58,000 nucleotides of DNA. Source: Cryptomeria japonica. Its lineage: Eukaryota > Streptophyta > Pinopsida > Cupressales > Cupressaceae. This document shows, one piece after another, positions 1-10,623 of this stretch. The stretch spans positions 26,363,406 to 26,421,405 of the forward strand of contig NC_081409.1 in the NCBI RefSeq assembly GCF_030272615.1. Reading direction: 5' to 3'. A program made the position numbers and the translations under genes. The notes under the pieces are model-generated. The model worked only from the letters and a program-made list of their open reading frames with translations. It made no database searches and had not been told where the DNA came from. The first letter of the stretch is position 1. Every line of letters begins with the position of its first letter.

Positions 1-581
1 GATGGATGAATTTTACCCACAAGGTCAAGGCCCCATTGACAAAAAGGCCATGGTGTTGTGATTGGTTGCAATTCTTGTGCCGGTGCATGTATCAGGTCAC
101 CATGAACTTGGCATTTCTTGCACTTTCTGACAAAGTAGTAGGAGTCTTTTTCTATAGATGGCCAATAGTATCCAGTGCGCAGGAGTTTCTTGGCTAGTGA
201 CGGACCGCTTGCATGAGTTCCACAAATTCCTTCATGTACCTCTTCCAAGGCCTTTGTTATCTCATCATGTTCCAAACATTGAAGGAGAGTACCATCAAGA
301 CTGAGTCGATATAGGGTTTCAACAATAATGTTATATCGAGCGGTTTGGCGAATGAAGGTTTTACGTTGGTTATTCGATTGGTTAGGAGGAAGTGTGTGAT
401 CACGGAGATAGGTGTAGAATTCACCATACCATGGGGATTTGGAACTGATAAGGCGACATATCATCTCAGTTTCAGGGATATCATAAGCGGGGATCCAAAG
501 CTATTCTACCAAGAACTTGTAGCATGTTGAATTCTGTGGAAGATCTAGGAGAGATGCAATGGTAGCCATAGCGTTAGCAAA
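1..581 (-). pseudogene. Retrotransposon integrase, N-terminal part (truncated by window edge)
   Basis: The minus strand continues in frame from the RNase H segment, through a stop at 582-584 and a second stop near 525, into an integrase. An HHCC zinc-binding module is visible at roughly 90-220: HEGICGTHASG provides the two histidines and CKKCQ the two cysteines. The start of the rve catalytic core is seen as WGLDLVGKI near 10-30, containing the first acidic residue. The remaining core acids lie off the left edge. The spacing and the WPSIEKD-type stretch between the histidine and cysteine pairs fit Ty3/gypsy integrases. The stops show that the copy cannot make full-length integrase. Confidence 0.85.
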
Positions 582-1427
582 TCAATTCTGATCTCTTGGT
601 ATCTGCTCAAAGGTGATAATAGTGAATGATGCCTTTAATTTGTCCACCATTTGTTTATACGATATGAATTTGTTATCTTTAGTTTGACATTCATCAGTTG
701 CTTGTCGAATGACTAGTTGGGAGTCGCCATATACTTGTAGTTCTTGTAATTTCCATTGTATGGCTAGCCTGAGTCCTGTGATCAAGGCCTCATATTCAGC
801 TATGTTGTTTGTACATGGAAATGTAAGCCTGTAAGACTTCGAGATATTGTCACCTTGAGGTGTGATAAACAGAATGCCTGCCCTCGAGCCATGCCTAGTG
901 TATGAACCATCAAAGTATAGTTTCCATGGTTGTGTTGTTGTGATCATGAATATCTCTTCATCTGGAAAATTGGAAATGAGAGGATGATCGCCTATGAGTG
1001 GTGCATTGGCCAACTGATCTGCAATGACTTGTCCTTTGATAGCTTTACGGTCCACATACTCGATGTCAAATTCACTGAGAATCATCACCCATTTGGCCAA
1101 GTGGCCTGTCAATGCTGGTTTGTTAAGTAAGTACTTGAGTGGATCAATCTTTGCAATGAGCTGTACTTTATGTGTCAATAGATAGTGCCTTAGGTTAGTG
1201 GCTGCCAAGATTACTGCTAGGCAAGCTCGCTCAATAGGTGTATAATTGAGTTCATAGCCAACCAGTGTGCGAGAGATGTAGTAAACAGCGCACTCTTTCC
1301 CTTCTGCATTATGTTGTGCCAATAGTACACCCAATGCTGTATTTGTTGCTGATATATAGAGTAACAGAGGTCTGCTCGGATCTGGTGGGATCAACAATGG
1401 TGTATTCATGAGATAGTCGTTAAGCAT
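582..1427 (-). pseudogene. Retrotransposon tandem RNase H domains (RT-linked RNH followed by second RNase H)
   Basis: A 281-codon open segment holds two RNase H-like domains. The first (about residues 20-125) is the RT-linked type: it has YISRTLVGYELNYTPIERA and the connector HLAKWVMILSEFDIEYV, but its first active-site region reads ISATNTALG, without the expected aspartate. The second (about residues 165-275) has YFDGS, then NNIAEYEALITGLRLAI, then VYGDSQLVI, so the Asp, Glu and Asp of a catalytic RNase H are all kept. Such an added RNase H is a known hallmark of Tat/Ogre elements. It acts on RNA:DNA hybrids in reverse transcription. A stop separates this segment from RT upstream and from integrase downstream. 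Confidence 0.9.
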
Positions 1428-1544
1428 CTAGAATGCTTGCTGGCATCTGGCATCCCATTGAAAATGGATGTTCTTATGTAGCAAGTGTGTAAATGGGTGA
1501 CACTTATCTACTAGTTGTGCAATGAATCTTCGGATTGATTGAAG

Positions 1545-2318
1545 TCATCCTTGTAATGTCCTTAGCTGACTGATGTTTTTTGGAGGTGGCATGTCCATGA
1601 TTGCTTTGACCTTTGTTGGATCAACCTCAATACCTTTGCTTGAGATGATGTATCCTAGAAGCTTCCTTGAGGTTACTCCAAAGACACATTTCTTTGGGTT
1701 GAGTCGAACATGATATTGTTCCAGTTTGTCAAAGATTTTATCTAATATGTCTAGATGATCTTCTCTTGTGAGTGATTTTGCTAGTAAGTCATCAACATAA
1801 TCTTCCATTATAGTATGCATCATGTCATGGAAGATGGTGGTCATTTCTCGTTGATAGGTCGCTCCTGCATTTTTGAGACCGAAAGGCATTACATTCCAGC
1901 AGTATGTGCCCCATGGACATGTGAAGGCTATCTTATGTTGATCTTCTGGGGCGATCTTTATCTGATTGTATCTGGAAAAACCATCCATGAGTGAAAGCAT
2001 CACATGTCCAGCTGTTATATCCACTATGATGTCAATGTTGGGTAGGGGGGATTCATCTTTAGGACATCCTTTGTTCAGATCTCTGAAGTCAGTATAGATA
2101 TAGATGCCCCCATTTGGCTTGCCGACAGGCACAATATTGGATATCCAATCTGCATAATCAATTGGTCTAATAAAACCAACATCTAGGAGTTTCTTAAGTT
2201 CTACTTTGACTAATACCGCAATCTGAGGATGCATCTTGCGAAGTTTCTGCTTGACAGGTTTGGCTCCTTCTGCTATGGTGAGGTGATGCATGACTAAATC
2301 TAGATCAAGCCCAGGCAT
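1545..2318 (-). pseudogene. Retrotransposon reverse transcriptase
   Basis: A 257-codon segment with a full set of Ty3-type RT landmarks. These are VGFIRPIDYADWISNIVPV near the N-terminus, the KPNGG strand, LMDGFSRYNQI with the first catalytic Asp, MPFGLKNAGATYQR, the polymerase box EDYVDD, and LNPKKCVFGV at the start of the connection. All expected catalytic aspartates are visible. The frame ends at a stop just before 1545. The sequence between 1428 and 1544 still resembles the RT-RNase H connection, so the break is a point lesion rather than a domain boundary. It belongs to the same polyprotein as the neighbouring protease and RNase H segments. Confidence 0.92.
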
Positions 2319-3600
2319 GTCTATATATGACTATGCAAAGTTGATCTGATGCTTCTGGAAGAACTCTACAAACTTAGGTTGTTCCTCTGGAGTTAGAAGA
2401 GATGTCAGATGTATGTGGTGAGGAGTTTCAGGAGTCCCCACATTGTATTCTTTTGTTTCCTCGATGAGAATCATTGATCATTCCTGTTGTGTACTAGAAG
2501 GGAGAATGTCAAACCTTTCATCCTCCGGTGCCTCAGAGAGGTTTTCACCATTGGATACACTCTTTCTTTTTACTTTTGTTGGATCAAATAATGCCATAGT
2601 GTGGTTTTCACTGGAAGATCCATGTTTTATTGTTATTTTTTTACAGCTGAAAGGTTTGGCATCCGCCCCAAAGTATGTTGCACTATTAAGTTCTATGGCG
2701 AATCCAACTTTGTGATCCCCGCTTGGTATGTCATCCTGTAGTTCCAAAAAGTCAATGATTGCCTCATCGTTTTGGAAATGGTCAAGACATGGGGGGTTAG
2801 GTTGGTTCCATTCGATGAGTTCAGGATGAATAATGGGCATTACCTCATCGATTAGGTTAAGTTCATTAGATGTGTCAGTGAGGGTCAAGACATTGTGGTG
2901 AAGGTCGTTGATGGTACTCTCCCTATCAGAATCGGGTGTAGGATGGGACGTAGGGTCTGTGGAAGAAATTTCTAGCTCAGGAACCCAAGAGGTCTTTATC
3001 TATGCTTCTCCATAAACAGGGATGTCTTTGTGGGGTGGAGGTAGTGATGTGTCTTCCTCATCTGAAGTATTAAACTGGATGGAATCAAATTCCCATTCAT
3101 GTGAGTCGGTCTCTAAGTCACTTTCCAGTATCCGATTACTATACCATACTGGGATGTCCTTTGAATTAAACATTGCAGGTGTGATCGGTTGATGTACCTA
3201 TGTAGATGAAATAATCAGTGCTGCAGTAAGGATTATGGGGATCAATGAATCCGATATGGGGAGTATCGATAGTGTTAACTCTGTCGCTTCTGCTGGAACT
3301 ATTGATGTCGTAGATACTGTTGTGGGTTTTGACATAGTTGCTGCTTCTAAGGGTGCTATTGATGTTATTGTTGTTGCTGATGGGATCGCTGGTTTGATTG
3401 GTGGGATGATTGGTGTTGCAGATGGTTTTGCTAGGATTTTTAGCCTCAATGGGGCAGTTGCTATGGTGCACGGTGCTGCTTTTATAATCAAAGGTGACCT
3501 CTTTGTAATAGGCTGATATAATGGTTTGTTGGGTTTCCCTTTGAATCTGAGCTTAGGAAGGATCTCCTTTTGAAAGCCTAGGCCAGTGTTATCTTTGGGC
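2319..3600 (-). pseudogene. Pol linker between the G-patch-like segment and RT
   Basis: This minus-strand stretch keeps long open segments (2478-2888, 136 codons; 3198-3491, 97 codons) but has no recognisable catalytic domain. The 3198-3491 part is rich in Ala, Pro, Thr, Ser and Ile and looks like a flexible spacer. The 2478-2888 part is acidic, with many Asp, Glu and Asn. Its place between protease and RT in the same orientation makes it polyprotein linker. I cannot assign a function. The plus-strand open frame over 3235-3516 is the antisense shadow of the Ala-rich spacer. Confidence 0.6.
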
Positions 3601-3626
3601 TTTAATTCTGGTTGCAGTGGTTCATG

Positions 3627-4157
3627 TCATCCTTGCTTGCAAGGTCCCAAAGCACTCTGACCATCGTAACCCATTCTTTGCATAATGAGAAGGCCTTTGC
3701 CATACTGATCTGTGGGAAGCTTAGCTTGCAGAATATTGGTGGTGATGGGATCTTTATAGATCCATTCTGCTAAGTCCTCATCTCTGGTCTCTTCTTCTTG
3801 ACTCTTTCCCAAGATGAAAGGCGTCAAAGTACTTGCTGGCTTGATCAATGGTGTTTGAAGTAACCTTTGAGGTTTACCATGTGTTCGAGGAGAAGTGGGC
3901 ATTTGTCCAACACAAAAGAGTTGGCTTAAATTGTATTCCCCAAGACCTTCCTCTGCTATTTTCATTTTAAGCTTTTCTTGCTTGGGTATAGTGGTGTTTG
4001 AACTGGAAAGAGAGACTGGACTTATGTATGATGTGGAGGAGATGGCTTCTCTATTGTTAGGAATGGCAATCTCTGGTTGATGACTGATATTATGACAATA
4101 TGCAAAGGGGTTTGCATCGCCCGGGATTGTAATTTCTACACCATTATTTGGGAACAT
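3627..4157 (-). pseudogene. Pol segment carrying a G-patch-like motif
   Basis: A 176-codon open segment following the protease. Its last 30 residues contain GKGLLIMQRMGYDGQSALG, which has the spacing of a G-patch: alternating glycines, an aromatic/hydrophobic MGY core and a terminal LG. G-patches are short glycine-rich RNA-associated modules, also known next to the protease of some retroviruses. Here it lies between protease and RT. The upstream part holds DEDLAEWIYKDP and a low-complexity Ser/Thr/Pro stretch and is not recognised. The G-patch call is by eye and needs a profile search. Confidence 0.55.
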
Positions 4158-4163
4158 GATATA

Positions 4164-4442
4164 CTAATGGTAGGTGGATGGAATGGCTTCAATGGTGTGT
4201 ATCCAAGGTCTTCCTAACAATAGATTGTATGGCAGAGGAAGGTCTAGAACTTGATAGATAATATGTTTCACCACAGGGCCCACTCGGATTGGTAGCACCA
4301 CAGCTCCTTTGGATGAACGCTCTGCATCATCATAGGCTTTGATTGTTATCTTCTTGTGGGGATCCACTGATTCTATTGCATATCCCAAAGCTGTGACTAA
4401 TTGTAGAGTATAGATATTCAGGCCTGCTCCATTGTCGATCAA
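4164..4442 (-). pseudogene. Retrotransposon aspartic protease
   Basis: A 92-codon segment begins MIDNGAGLNI. This is the retropepsin active-site turn with Asn in place of the usual Ser or Thr in D-S/T-G. It ends with YNLLLGRPWIH, the conserved C-terminal retropepsin motif of plant Ty3 elements (LGRPWIH). Length and spacing suit a single retropepsin domain, which would dimerise to process Gag-Pol. It follows gag directly in the same orientation. The frame ends by a stop before the next segment, so the polyprotein is broken. Confidence 0.8.
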
Positions 4443-4721
4443 GACTCACTTGATCCTATGCTGGTTGATAAACCCTTCAATGTGGAGTGAGGCATTATGA
4501 GGTTGCTGGAAGGATGTGTTGTCACTTTCAGAGAAAGTGAGACAAGGTGATGACCTTATATTTCCAACCATGGCTCGAAACTGATCTGTATTTAGGTTTG
4601 CAGGGACTGACGCCTCTTGGAGAGCTTGATCCATGATGGTTTTATGGGATGGAGATAGGTGCAATAACTCTAAGATAGATATCAGTGCAGGTGTTTTGCC
4701 TAACTGTTCTATAAGGTTATA

Positions 4722-6485
4722 CTACTTTGGGATAGGTGGGGTGCCTTGTGGAGCTGCCTTTATGGTAATCTTGTTGCGATGTGTAACAACATTGCAAGTG
4801 GAACCGGGATTTTTGATGGTTATAGTTGCAATTTGTTCACTGGTATCGTATAGGTTATTCACAGTATAATTATACGCGGCTTGTGTATAATTGGTGGTAT
4901 CTGTGTTTCTCCCTGAAGTGGAAGGACCCCTTTGATCATGTGATGGAAGTGGATTTTTAAACATGAGATGATCATTGTTTGTTGTCTTTGGGTCATGTCC
5001 TTCGATTTCAATTTCACCTCGGTCAATAAGATCCTAAATAAGATCTTTCAATCTGTGATAATTGCTTGTCTTATGTCCTTTCCCTTGATGGAAATCACAA
5101 TGTTCAGTATCCCTCCACCATGAAGGTTTGACTTGAGGTTCATAATTTGATGTTTTGGGTAGGGTTACCAAATTTTGAGAAATCAGTTGTCGTAATACTG
5201 TTTCATTGGGTTCCCCTAAGGGAGTGTATGTTCGCTTTGGTTTTTATTGACGCGGTCTGGGTTCACCTTGAGATTTGATGCGGCCTTGATTTGGAGGAGC
5301 AACTGTGTTAGTCTGAGGTGGGGGGTTCTGTCCTGCAAATCGAACTACAAGTTGTGCACTTTTGATAGTTCTTGCATCCACAACCCCGTTGTTGACAACA
5401 TTTTTGTTTTTGTTCCAGAAGCTTGGTTTGTCACTATTGAAGCATGGGCGAGGGCCGTCCTTTTGCTCATTATATATTTTGATAAGCCCTTTTTTGATGA
5501 GAGCCTATTCACATTTTAAGCCTTTTGTGATCATGTCATTGAAAGAGTCTATGTCTTTTACGTCCAGGTGAAATTCCATTTCTTTGTTTAGGTTGGAAAT
5601 AAAAATTTCCACTAGTTCTTGTTCAGGTAACTGAAGAGAACATCTGCTAGACATTTGACGCCATCGTTGCAGAAAAACTGAGAATAGTTCACCTGGTTTT
5701 TGTTTATTGTTACATCGATTAGCCATGGTGATATCATATTCAATGTTGTGGGAGTAATGTGCCAAGAATTTCTGGATGAGTTCTTCAAATGTCCCAATGC
5801 CACCTGGTAATTGGGAAAACCATGATGTGGTTGTTCCTCCCAAGCTTTGGGGAAAAAGTCGCATTAGGTATGTATCCTCGTATGCCACTTCAAGGCAAGC
5901 TGAATGGAATTCTCTGACATGATCGTGAGGATCTCCTTTTCCTCTATATTTTTCAAACTTGGGTGTTTCTAACCCTTGTAGAAAAGGTGGCATATGAAGA
6001 TTCCTATCAAAGGGATAGGGACAAATGTCATTGAGTGAGAATTGATTTGTTTTTACACCACTATGAAGTTGTTGGGCGAGATTTTTGACTTGTTGCCGCA
6101 ACATGTCTATTTCACTTGGAGGAGGAGGAGGTGGGGGATTACCTTGATGAAAGTTGTATCTAATGTTCTCTCGACCTCTTTCATCCTCATTACGAATTTG
6201 ACGTTCTGATGCTTGTCTTAGTTGTGCAAGGTCAAAGTTAGAGGGGAGTTTGGCTCCTTCTTGAGCAAGTTTTAAAAAGTGAGCATCAACATTACTCTTG
6301 AGTATCTCATCAAAAAGTCTATTGAAGAGGGGGTTGTGTTGCGCCCTTTCTATTGCCGTGGGAGTAGGAGTGCTTGGATTGTCATCATTTATGTTTCCTC
6401 CAAGGGCTTCTTGGAATTCATTGATATTTTTCTCCTCCTCGTCTTCAATTTCTTGTTGTCTAGATTTGGACCTGGTATGAGCCAT
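4722..6485 (-). pseudogene. Retrotransposon Gag polyprotein
   Basis: The best start is the Met at 6485 (MAHTRSKSRQQ), because the 42 codons open further upstream look like leader. The N-terminal third is acidic and helical, then follows a run of seven prolines near 6130. The centre has the plant Retrotrans_gag fold signature: GKGDPHDHVREFHSACL, then WFSQLPGGIGTFEELIQKFL, then RWRQMSSRC. The first open segment stops at 5505. Beyond it, in scattered frames to about 4.7 kb, lies a CDFHQGKGHKTSNYHRLKDL stretch that resembles the Gag zinc knuckle of this clade, with one cysteine position replaced by Tyr. A stop at about 5034 follows. Gag packages element RNA in cytoplasmic particles. This copy is not functional. 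Confidence 0.88.
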
Positions 6486-6611
6486 TTTGTTTACAAGTTT
6501 TTGTTGAAGTTGGGTGAAAATGATGATGAGTTGTTGATGGAATGAGAGATTTATGGTTGGTGAAATGTTTTGCATATGGATCTCGAGCACTTTAGAGGTA
6601 AATGTGACCAA

Positions 6612-8591
6612 AGTTTTCTTCTTGATTTGCTTGTTGTTTTTTATAATGTTTTGATGTGATAAGGTTTAGAGGAATCTGAGATGTGTTACATACTCAACTA
6701 CCTAGTAATGAGAGGATTCACTCATAGACTAGTTTTAACCTGCGTAGAAATGCCTCGTAGGATGAGTTTATCCTAGATGTAGAGACACTCTAAAAAGTGA
6801 TGTATTGTGTTTGATTCAAGCAATATCGAAAATAGAACTTAGGACAAAAACCTCTTTAATGTTTTGAGAGTTTAAATGGATTTGATGAGATATGAATGTG
6901 ATAATGAATGAAATGTTTTAACTTCAATAAAAGCTTTGTGTCACATATGGGACAAATTCTTCTTCTTCTTCTCTTTCGGGAGTTGGTGGTTCTTCCCGAG
7001 CTATGTTATATGTGATGCAAATGTCTTGAAAGAAGTCAGGATTGATCTTGCCTTTGTTTTTGTGATAACTCAAAGCTCTATATTTCATAAAAGCTCGGTG
7101 GTTTAATGACTCTTGATCAAATTCGTTTGATTTTCCTTGAAGATAAAGACGCATGTGATGTAGAAAAGCTCTATGAGAGACAAAGATTTGTCTATTTAGA
7201 TAGAAGAATTTCCTCCTTTTGATTAAAGCCTTTTGAGCTTAATGGTCTTCTTTTCAAGTTGATGTGTTGATGAAGATTCTTCTTTCTCAAGATGTGAAGA
7301 ATGGTCATATAGTTTGATACTTTTTGTTGTTGCTCTTTGTTTTTGATCTTTTGTTGGTGTTTGGAAATGTTTATGTTGGATGAATACTTGTTCTTGGAAT
7401 TTGATTTTTGATTTTTCTTTGACAAGAAAACAAAGGAAGCACACAAACACAAGAATGTTACCTCAAAAGGCACAAATAAGTATGGGTCTAGATCAACCCA
7501 ATCCTTTGACTTTTTATGACCCTTTCCTTTAAGTTTATTTTTAGGTGTTTTCCAAAGCCTGAAATCGGTTCAATTTGCACTGGTCTTGAATCAAAATGAA
7601 AACACTTCAAACACTCTTTATCCCTAAGGTCAAATGGCCAGTTGTGATAAATTCAACCCACATCTTGATATTTCTTCGACTTTGGTACTACATACCTTAT
7701 GAATCCCGTCATGGCAGGTAAGGATGTGATATACCAAGTCTTGCACGAACATAAAAAATAGATGATCCCTATGATGGGGGAGTCATCACTTTCATTAAGC
7801 CACAAGTGACTTTTCAAAAAGCTATGTTTCTACTCAAGGAAATATGTATGGTGAGTATCTTGGGAGCAAAACCATCTATGCTCTTGCACTGAATTATATC
7901 ACAAATATCCTCAATCAATAGAACGGGTGGGATACTACTTAAAGGTGTTTAGTAATGTTCAATATTTTTGGACATAAGTTCATTCTGCAGTGACTCACTT
8001 AAGATCCTTGTAACTTGTGGTGGGGCCCATTTGTCCTTTTAGCAAGTTACACTATAGGAACAGTTATACCGAAGGCTACAACTTTTGCTCTCACTTGATT
8101 TCTATAGCGGCTCGAAGGGTTTACCGTGCGAGGTCGTTCCCAAGAGTGATGTGTCTATTGGCAGGCCTCTCTTAAAAAGATAAAACTTGAGTGTTACTAA
8201 CACTTTTCTCTTGCACCTAGGACCACGAAAGCCAAGGGAGAGGATAGTGTGTGTTAGAAGTAGGACTACTCGACAAACTCTTTTGCACAAGTGTGCCAAA
8301 CACGAAATGCACTTGTTCTTTTTAACCCATCATCTCAATGTGATTTAACTATTTGGAGATGTTGCTCCAACCATCATGGTGTTCTTTTTAACTTCAAAGG
8401 CAAAATGTTTGAGTAAACTAAAATTTGAAATCCTGGTCAACTTAATTTGAAACACGTATGCATGAAGTAAATCACTTTGCAAAATAAGACAAATGGATTG
8501 TTCCTTTTATTTGCACCAAAATTTGAAGTGTGGATTGTGAGTTTTACTTAAGTTTGATGCAATAAAAGGAAATATGTTTTTGTTTTGTTTG
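6612..8591 (-). other. Long leader (5' UTR) of the Tat-like element
   Basis: About 2 kb between gag and the leader repeats, with no domain I recognise. Two short minus-strand open frames (6924-7154 and 7192-7473) are present; the first is acidic at its C-terminus (EREEEEEF), the second rich in Lys, Asn and Gln. Tat/Ogre elements often carry extra open frames 5' of gag, so these might be remnants of one, but no similarity is visible. The rest is A/T-rich without other structure. Confidence 0.5.
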
Positions 8592-8725
8592 AAGCACCAA
8601 AATTTGAGTGTATCCTAACTTGCAAGAAATGAATTTGTTTAATTTTTAGAGCACCAAAACAAATTTTATCCTAACTTGCAAGAAATGAAATGTTTGTGTT
8701 GTTCAATTTTAGAGCACCAAATGGA
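8592..8725 (-). repeat. Short direct repeats with GCACCAAA core
   Basis: GCACCAAAA recurs at 8592 and 8651, and GCACCAAAT at 8714. The first two are each followed by TATCCTAACTTGCAAGAAAT, giving a tandem duplication with a period near 60 bp inside the element leader. Confidence 0.7.
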
Positions 8726-8936
8726 AATTTTAACTTTAACAACAAAAGGGTGTTGGTTAAAAACCTGCACAAGAAACGAACGGTTAGGAAAATTCGAACC
8801 TATGGTGGGCTTCTACAAGCCTAAGAAATTTCACTTTTTCGGTTACATGGTCTTTTTTACAACATTTTGTTACAATAACGCTATTCTGTGTGTAAACAAA
8901 AGCACTACTTAACACAAACGTGCTACAAGGAAGATA

Positions 8937-9130
8937 AAAGCGCTAAAGTAAGATATTTGTGTAGCAGGTCAAAAGCGCCAAAACCTAAACAACAGCGCTA
9001 ATTAAGAGATAGAAGCGCTAGAGTATATTCAAAAGAGCTAATCTTTAGACAATAGCGCTATTGTATAAATAAAAGCGCTAAAAGACTAAATGACAATAGC
9101 GCTGGAACATGAACAAAAGCGCCGAAGCGC
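8937..9130. repeat. Array of AGCGCT-type motifs in the element leader
   Basis: AGCGCT or a one-base variant (AGCGCC, AGAGCT) recurs about ten times in under 200 bp at roughly 20-bp spacing, usually preceded by AAA, AA or AAT. The six-base core is a perfect palindrome. The array sits immediately downstream of the PBS in the element's own 5' to 3' direction. The spacers are A/T-rich and not conserved, so this is an array of short sites rather than a classical tandem repeat. Confidence 0.75.
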
Positions 9131-9185
9131 GACCTGTGTGTCAATTTAACAAAAAAGTTAGTAGTTTCTAGAAAACTTTTGTGTT

Positions 9186-9206
9186 GGATTCATGTCGGGT
9201 TCACCA
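9186..9206 (-). other. Putative primer-binding site of the Tat-like element
   Basis: On the minus strand the sequence starts TGGTGAACCCGACATG, two bases after the LTR ends. TGG complements the CCA end of a tRNA, and the position is correct for a PBS. I cannot name the tRNA from the sequence. Confidence 0.65.
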
Positions 9207-9208
9207 AA

Positions 9209-10623
9209 TGATGCTCTAAAAAAGGGACAAGGTTAGACTAAAAGCCTGTGGTCATATAACACACAAAAACACAAGAAATCATTAGTGTTATTCAATCAAA
9301 GACTAATCTAAACAAGCATATCAAAAGAGATACCAAAAGCATGAGAGAATATTTAACTAGGAAAGTAAATATAATGAGACATCCCCAAATTCCTCCTAAC
9401 ATGCTCTTAGCTCCTTCTCCTTTGTTCCTCTCCTCTCCAAGTTCCAAACTAGTGTAGCTCTCAACAACTTTTTTCACTATGGATGCTTATGGAGGTTTGA
9501 GATTCAAGTATTTACTCTAAATGCTATGCAAGTATGAATAAGCTAGAAATGAGATTATTGTCTAATCTAGTGTTGATTTTAATCCAAAAGAGTGAATATA
9601 AGTAATATATGCTAAATGCTCTCTAAAATTCTCTATAACTTAGATGCATACAAGTTTTTCAGGATCTAGATTATGAAGAAATGGGCTCTATTTATAGGAA
9701 AAATGGAGCAATGGATGGTTGAGATTGAGTAATCTCAACAAGGGTCAGGATTGAATGATATTCAATCTATGTGAGGACATTTAACCCAATCTCAGGATGA
9801 CAAGTGTCAATATGAGATAGGTTGAGAGGAGAGGGAATAAGCATTAAATGCTTGACATGACCTGAGAGTTAACTTGGGAGTTAAGGTCAAGGTTAGGTTG
9901 AATGAATAAATTCTTTATTTAAAGAATAAAGCTTTTATCCAATGGATAAACTCTTGTGCAAAGGCAAAAGGGATAACCATGGTCAAAGCAATAAATGCTT
10001 GAGGAGACACATGAGTGCAAGTTGAATTAACCATAAATGGTTATGTAAAAGCCATTAATGGTCATGTAAGAGCCTTTAATGGTTTTGGAAGACTTTAGAG
10101 GTTAAATTGTTGAACACACCAAGCATTTAATTTTTTTCAAAGACTTTGAAGTCTTTGAGAAGGGACTCCAAGTTGCTTAGGAATGTGACAATAATTAGGG
10201 GATGGATTAGGTTAATTGGGAAGGGGTTAGAAGAATCTAGAAGGGGGTTAGGATTGCAAGTGGATTTGGTGGGTGAGAGAAAATAAGATTTTTATTTAAA
10301 ATAAATTAATTTATTTCAATAAATGTGTGCAAGTTGCATTTGTAGGAAAATGCAAGTGGGGGGAATAAATGATTTAAATAAATGTTTTATTTAATTTATT
10401 TAAAAGAGAAAAAATGAGGATTTTAATTAAATAAATAGAATTTATTTATTTAATTAAGTGTGAATTTTGGTTTAATGAATTTAATTAAAATAAATTGAAT
10501 AATTTATTTAATTAATAGGAGAATGTTTGAAGATGAATTAATTAAATATTAATTTAATTAACTGATGGCTAGTGGATTTTTAATAAAATAAATAGCAAAT
10601 ATTCATTTAATTAAAAATGAACA
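9209..10623 (-). repeat. 5' LTR of the Tat-like element
   Basis: On the plus strand the segment starts TGATGCTC and ends GAACA, so in element orientation it starts TGTTC and ends GCATCA, a canonical TG...CA pair. The inner boundary is fixed by the PBS two bases away. The outer boundary is fixed where SET-domain coding sequence begins. About 1.4 kb long. The outer 300 bp (10,300-10,620) are very A/T-rich with TTTAATTAAATAAA-like repeats, as in a U3. Sequence from 9209 to about 9380 is recognisably related to 50,112-50,280. Confidence 0.7.

Larger units (their letters stand above)
1..10623 (-). mobile_element. Ty3/gypsy LTR retrotransposon, Tat/Ogre-like clade, 5' LTR through integrase; 3' end off window
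   Basis: Reading the minus strand from right to left gives, in order: LTR (9209-10623), PBS-like site, a 2.6-kb leader, gag, aspartic protease, a linker with a G-patch-like motif, reverse transcriptase, RNase H, a second RNase H and the start of integrase. Order PR-RT-RNH-IN is diagnostic of Ty3/gypsy. A second RNase H between RNH and IN is known from the Tat/Ogre lineage. Each domain is broken by stops (for example between RT and RNase H, and at 582), so the copy is dead. The remaining integrase and the 3' LTR lie beyond position 1. Clade assignment rests on the dual RNase H and the long leader, not on a phylogeny. Confidence 0.9.

Noticed and set aside
3235-3516. Plus-strand frame of 93 codons rich in Val, Ile, Gly and Ala
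   Set aside because: It is the antisense of the Ala/Pro/Thr-rich pol linker and has no independent support.
8937-9130. Possible CRISPR-like array
   Set aside because: The repeated core is only six bases and spacers vary in length and are A/T-rich; the setting is a plant retrotransposon leader.
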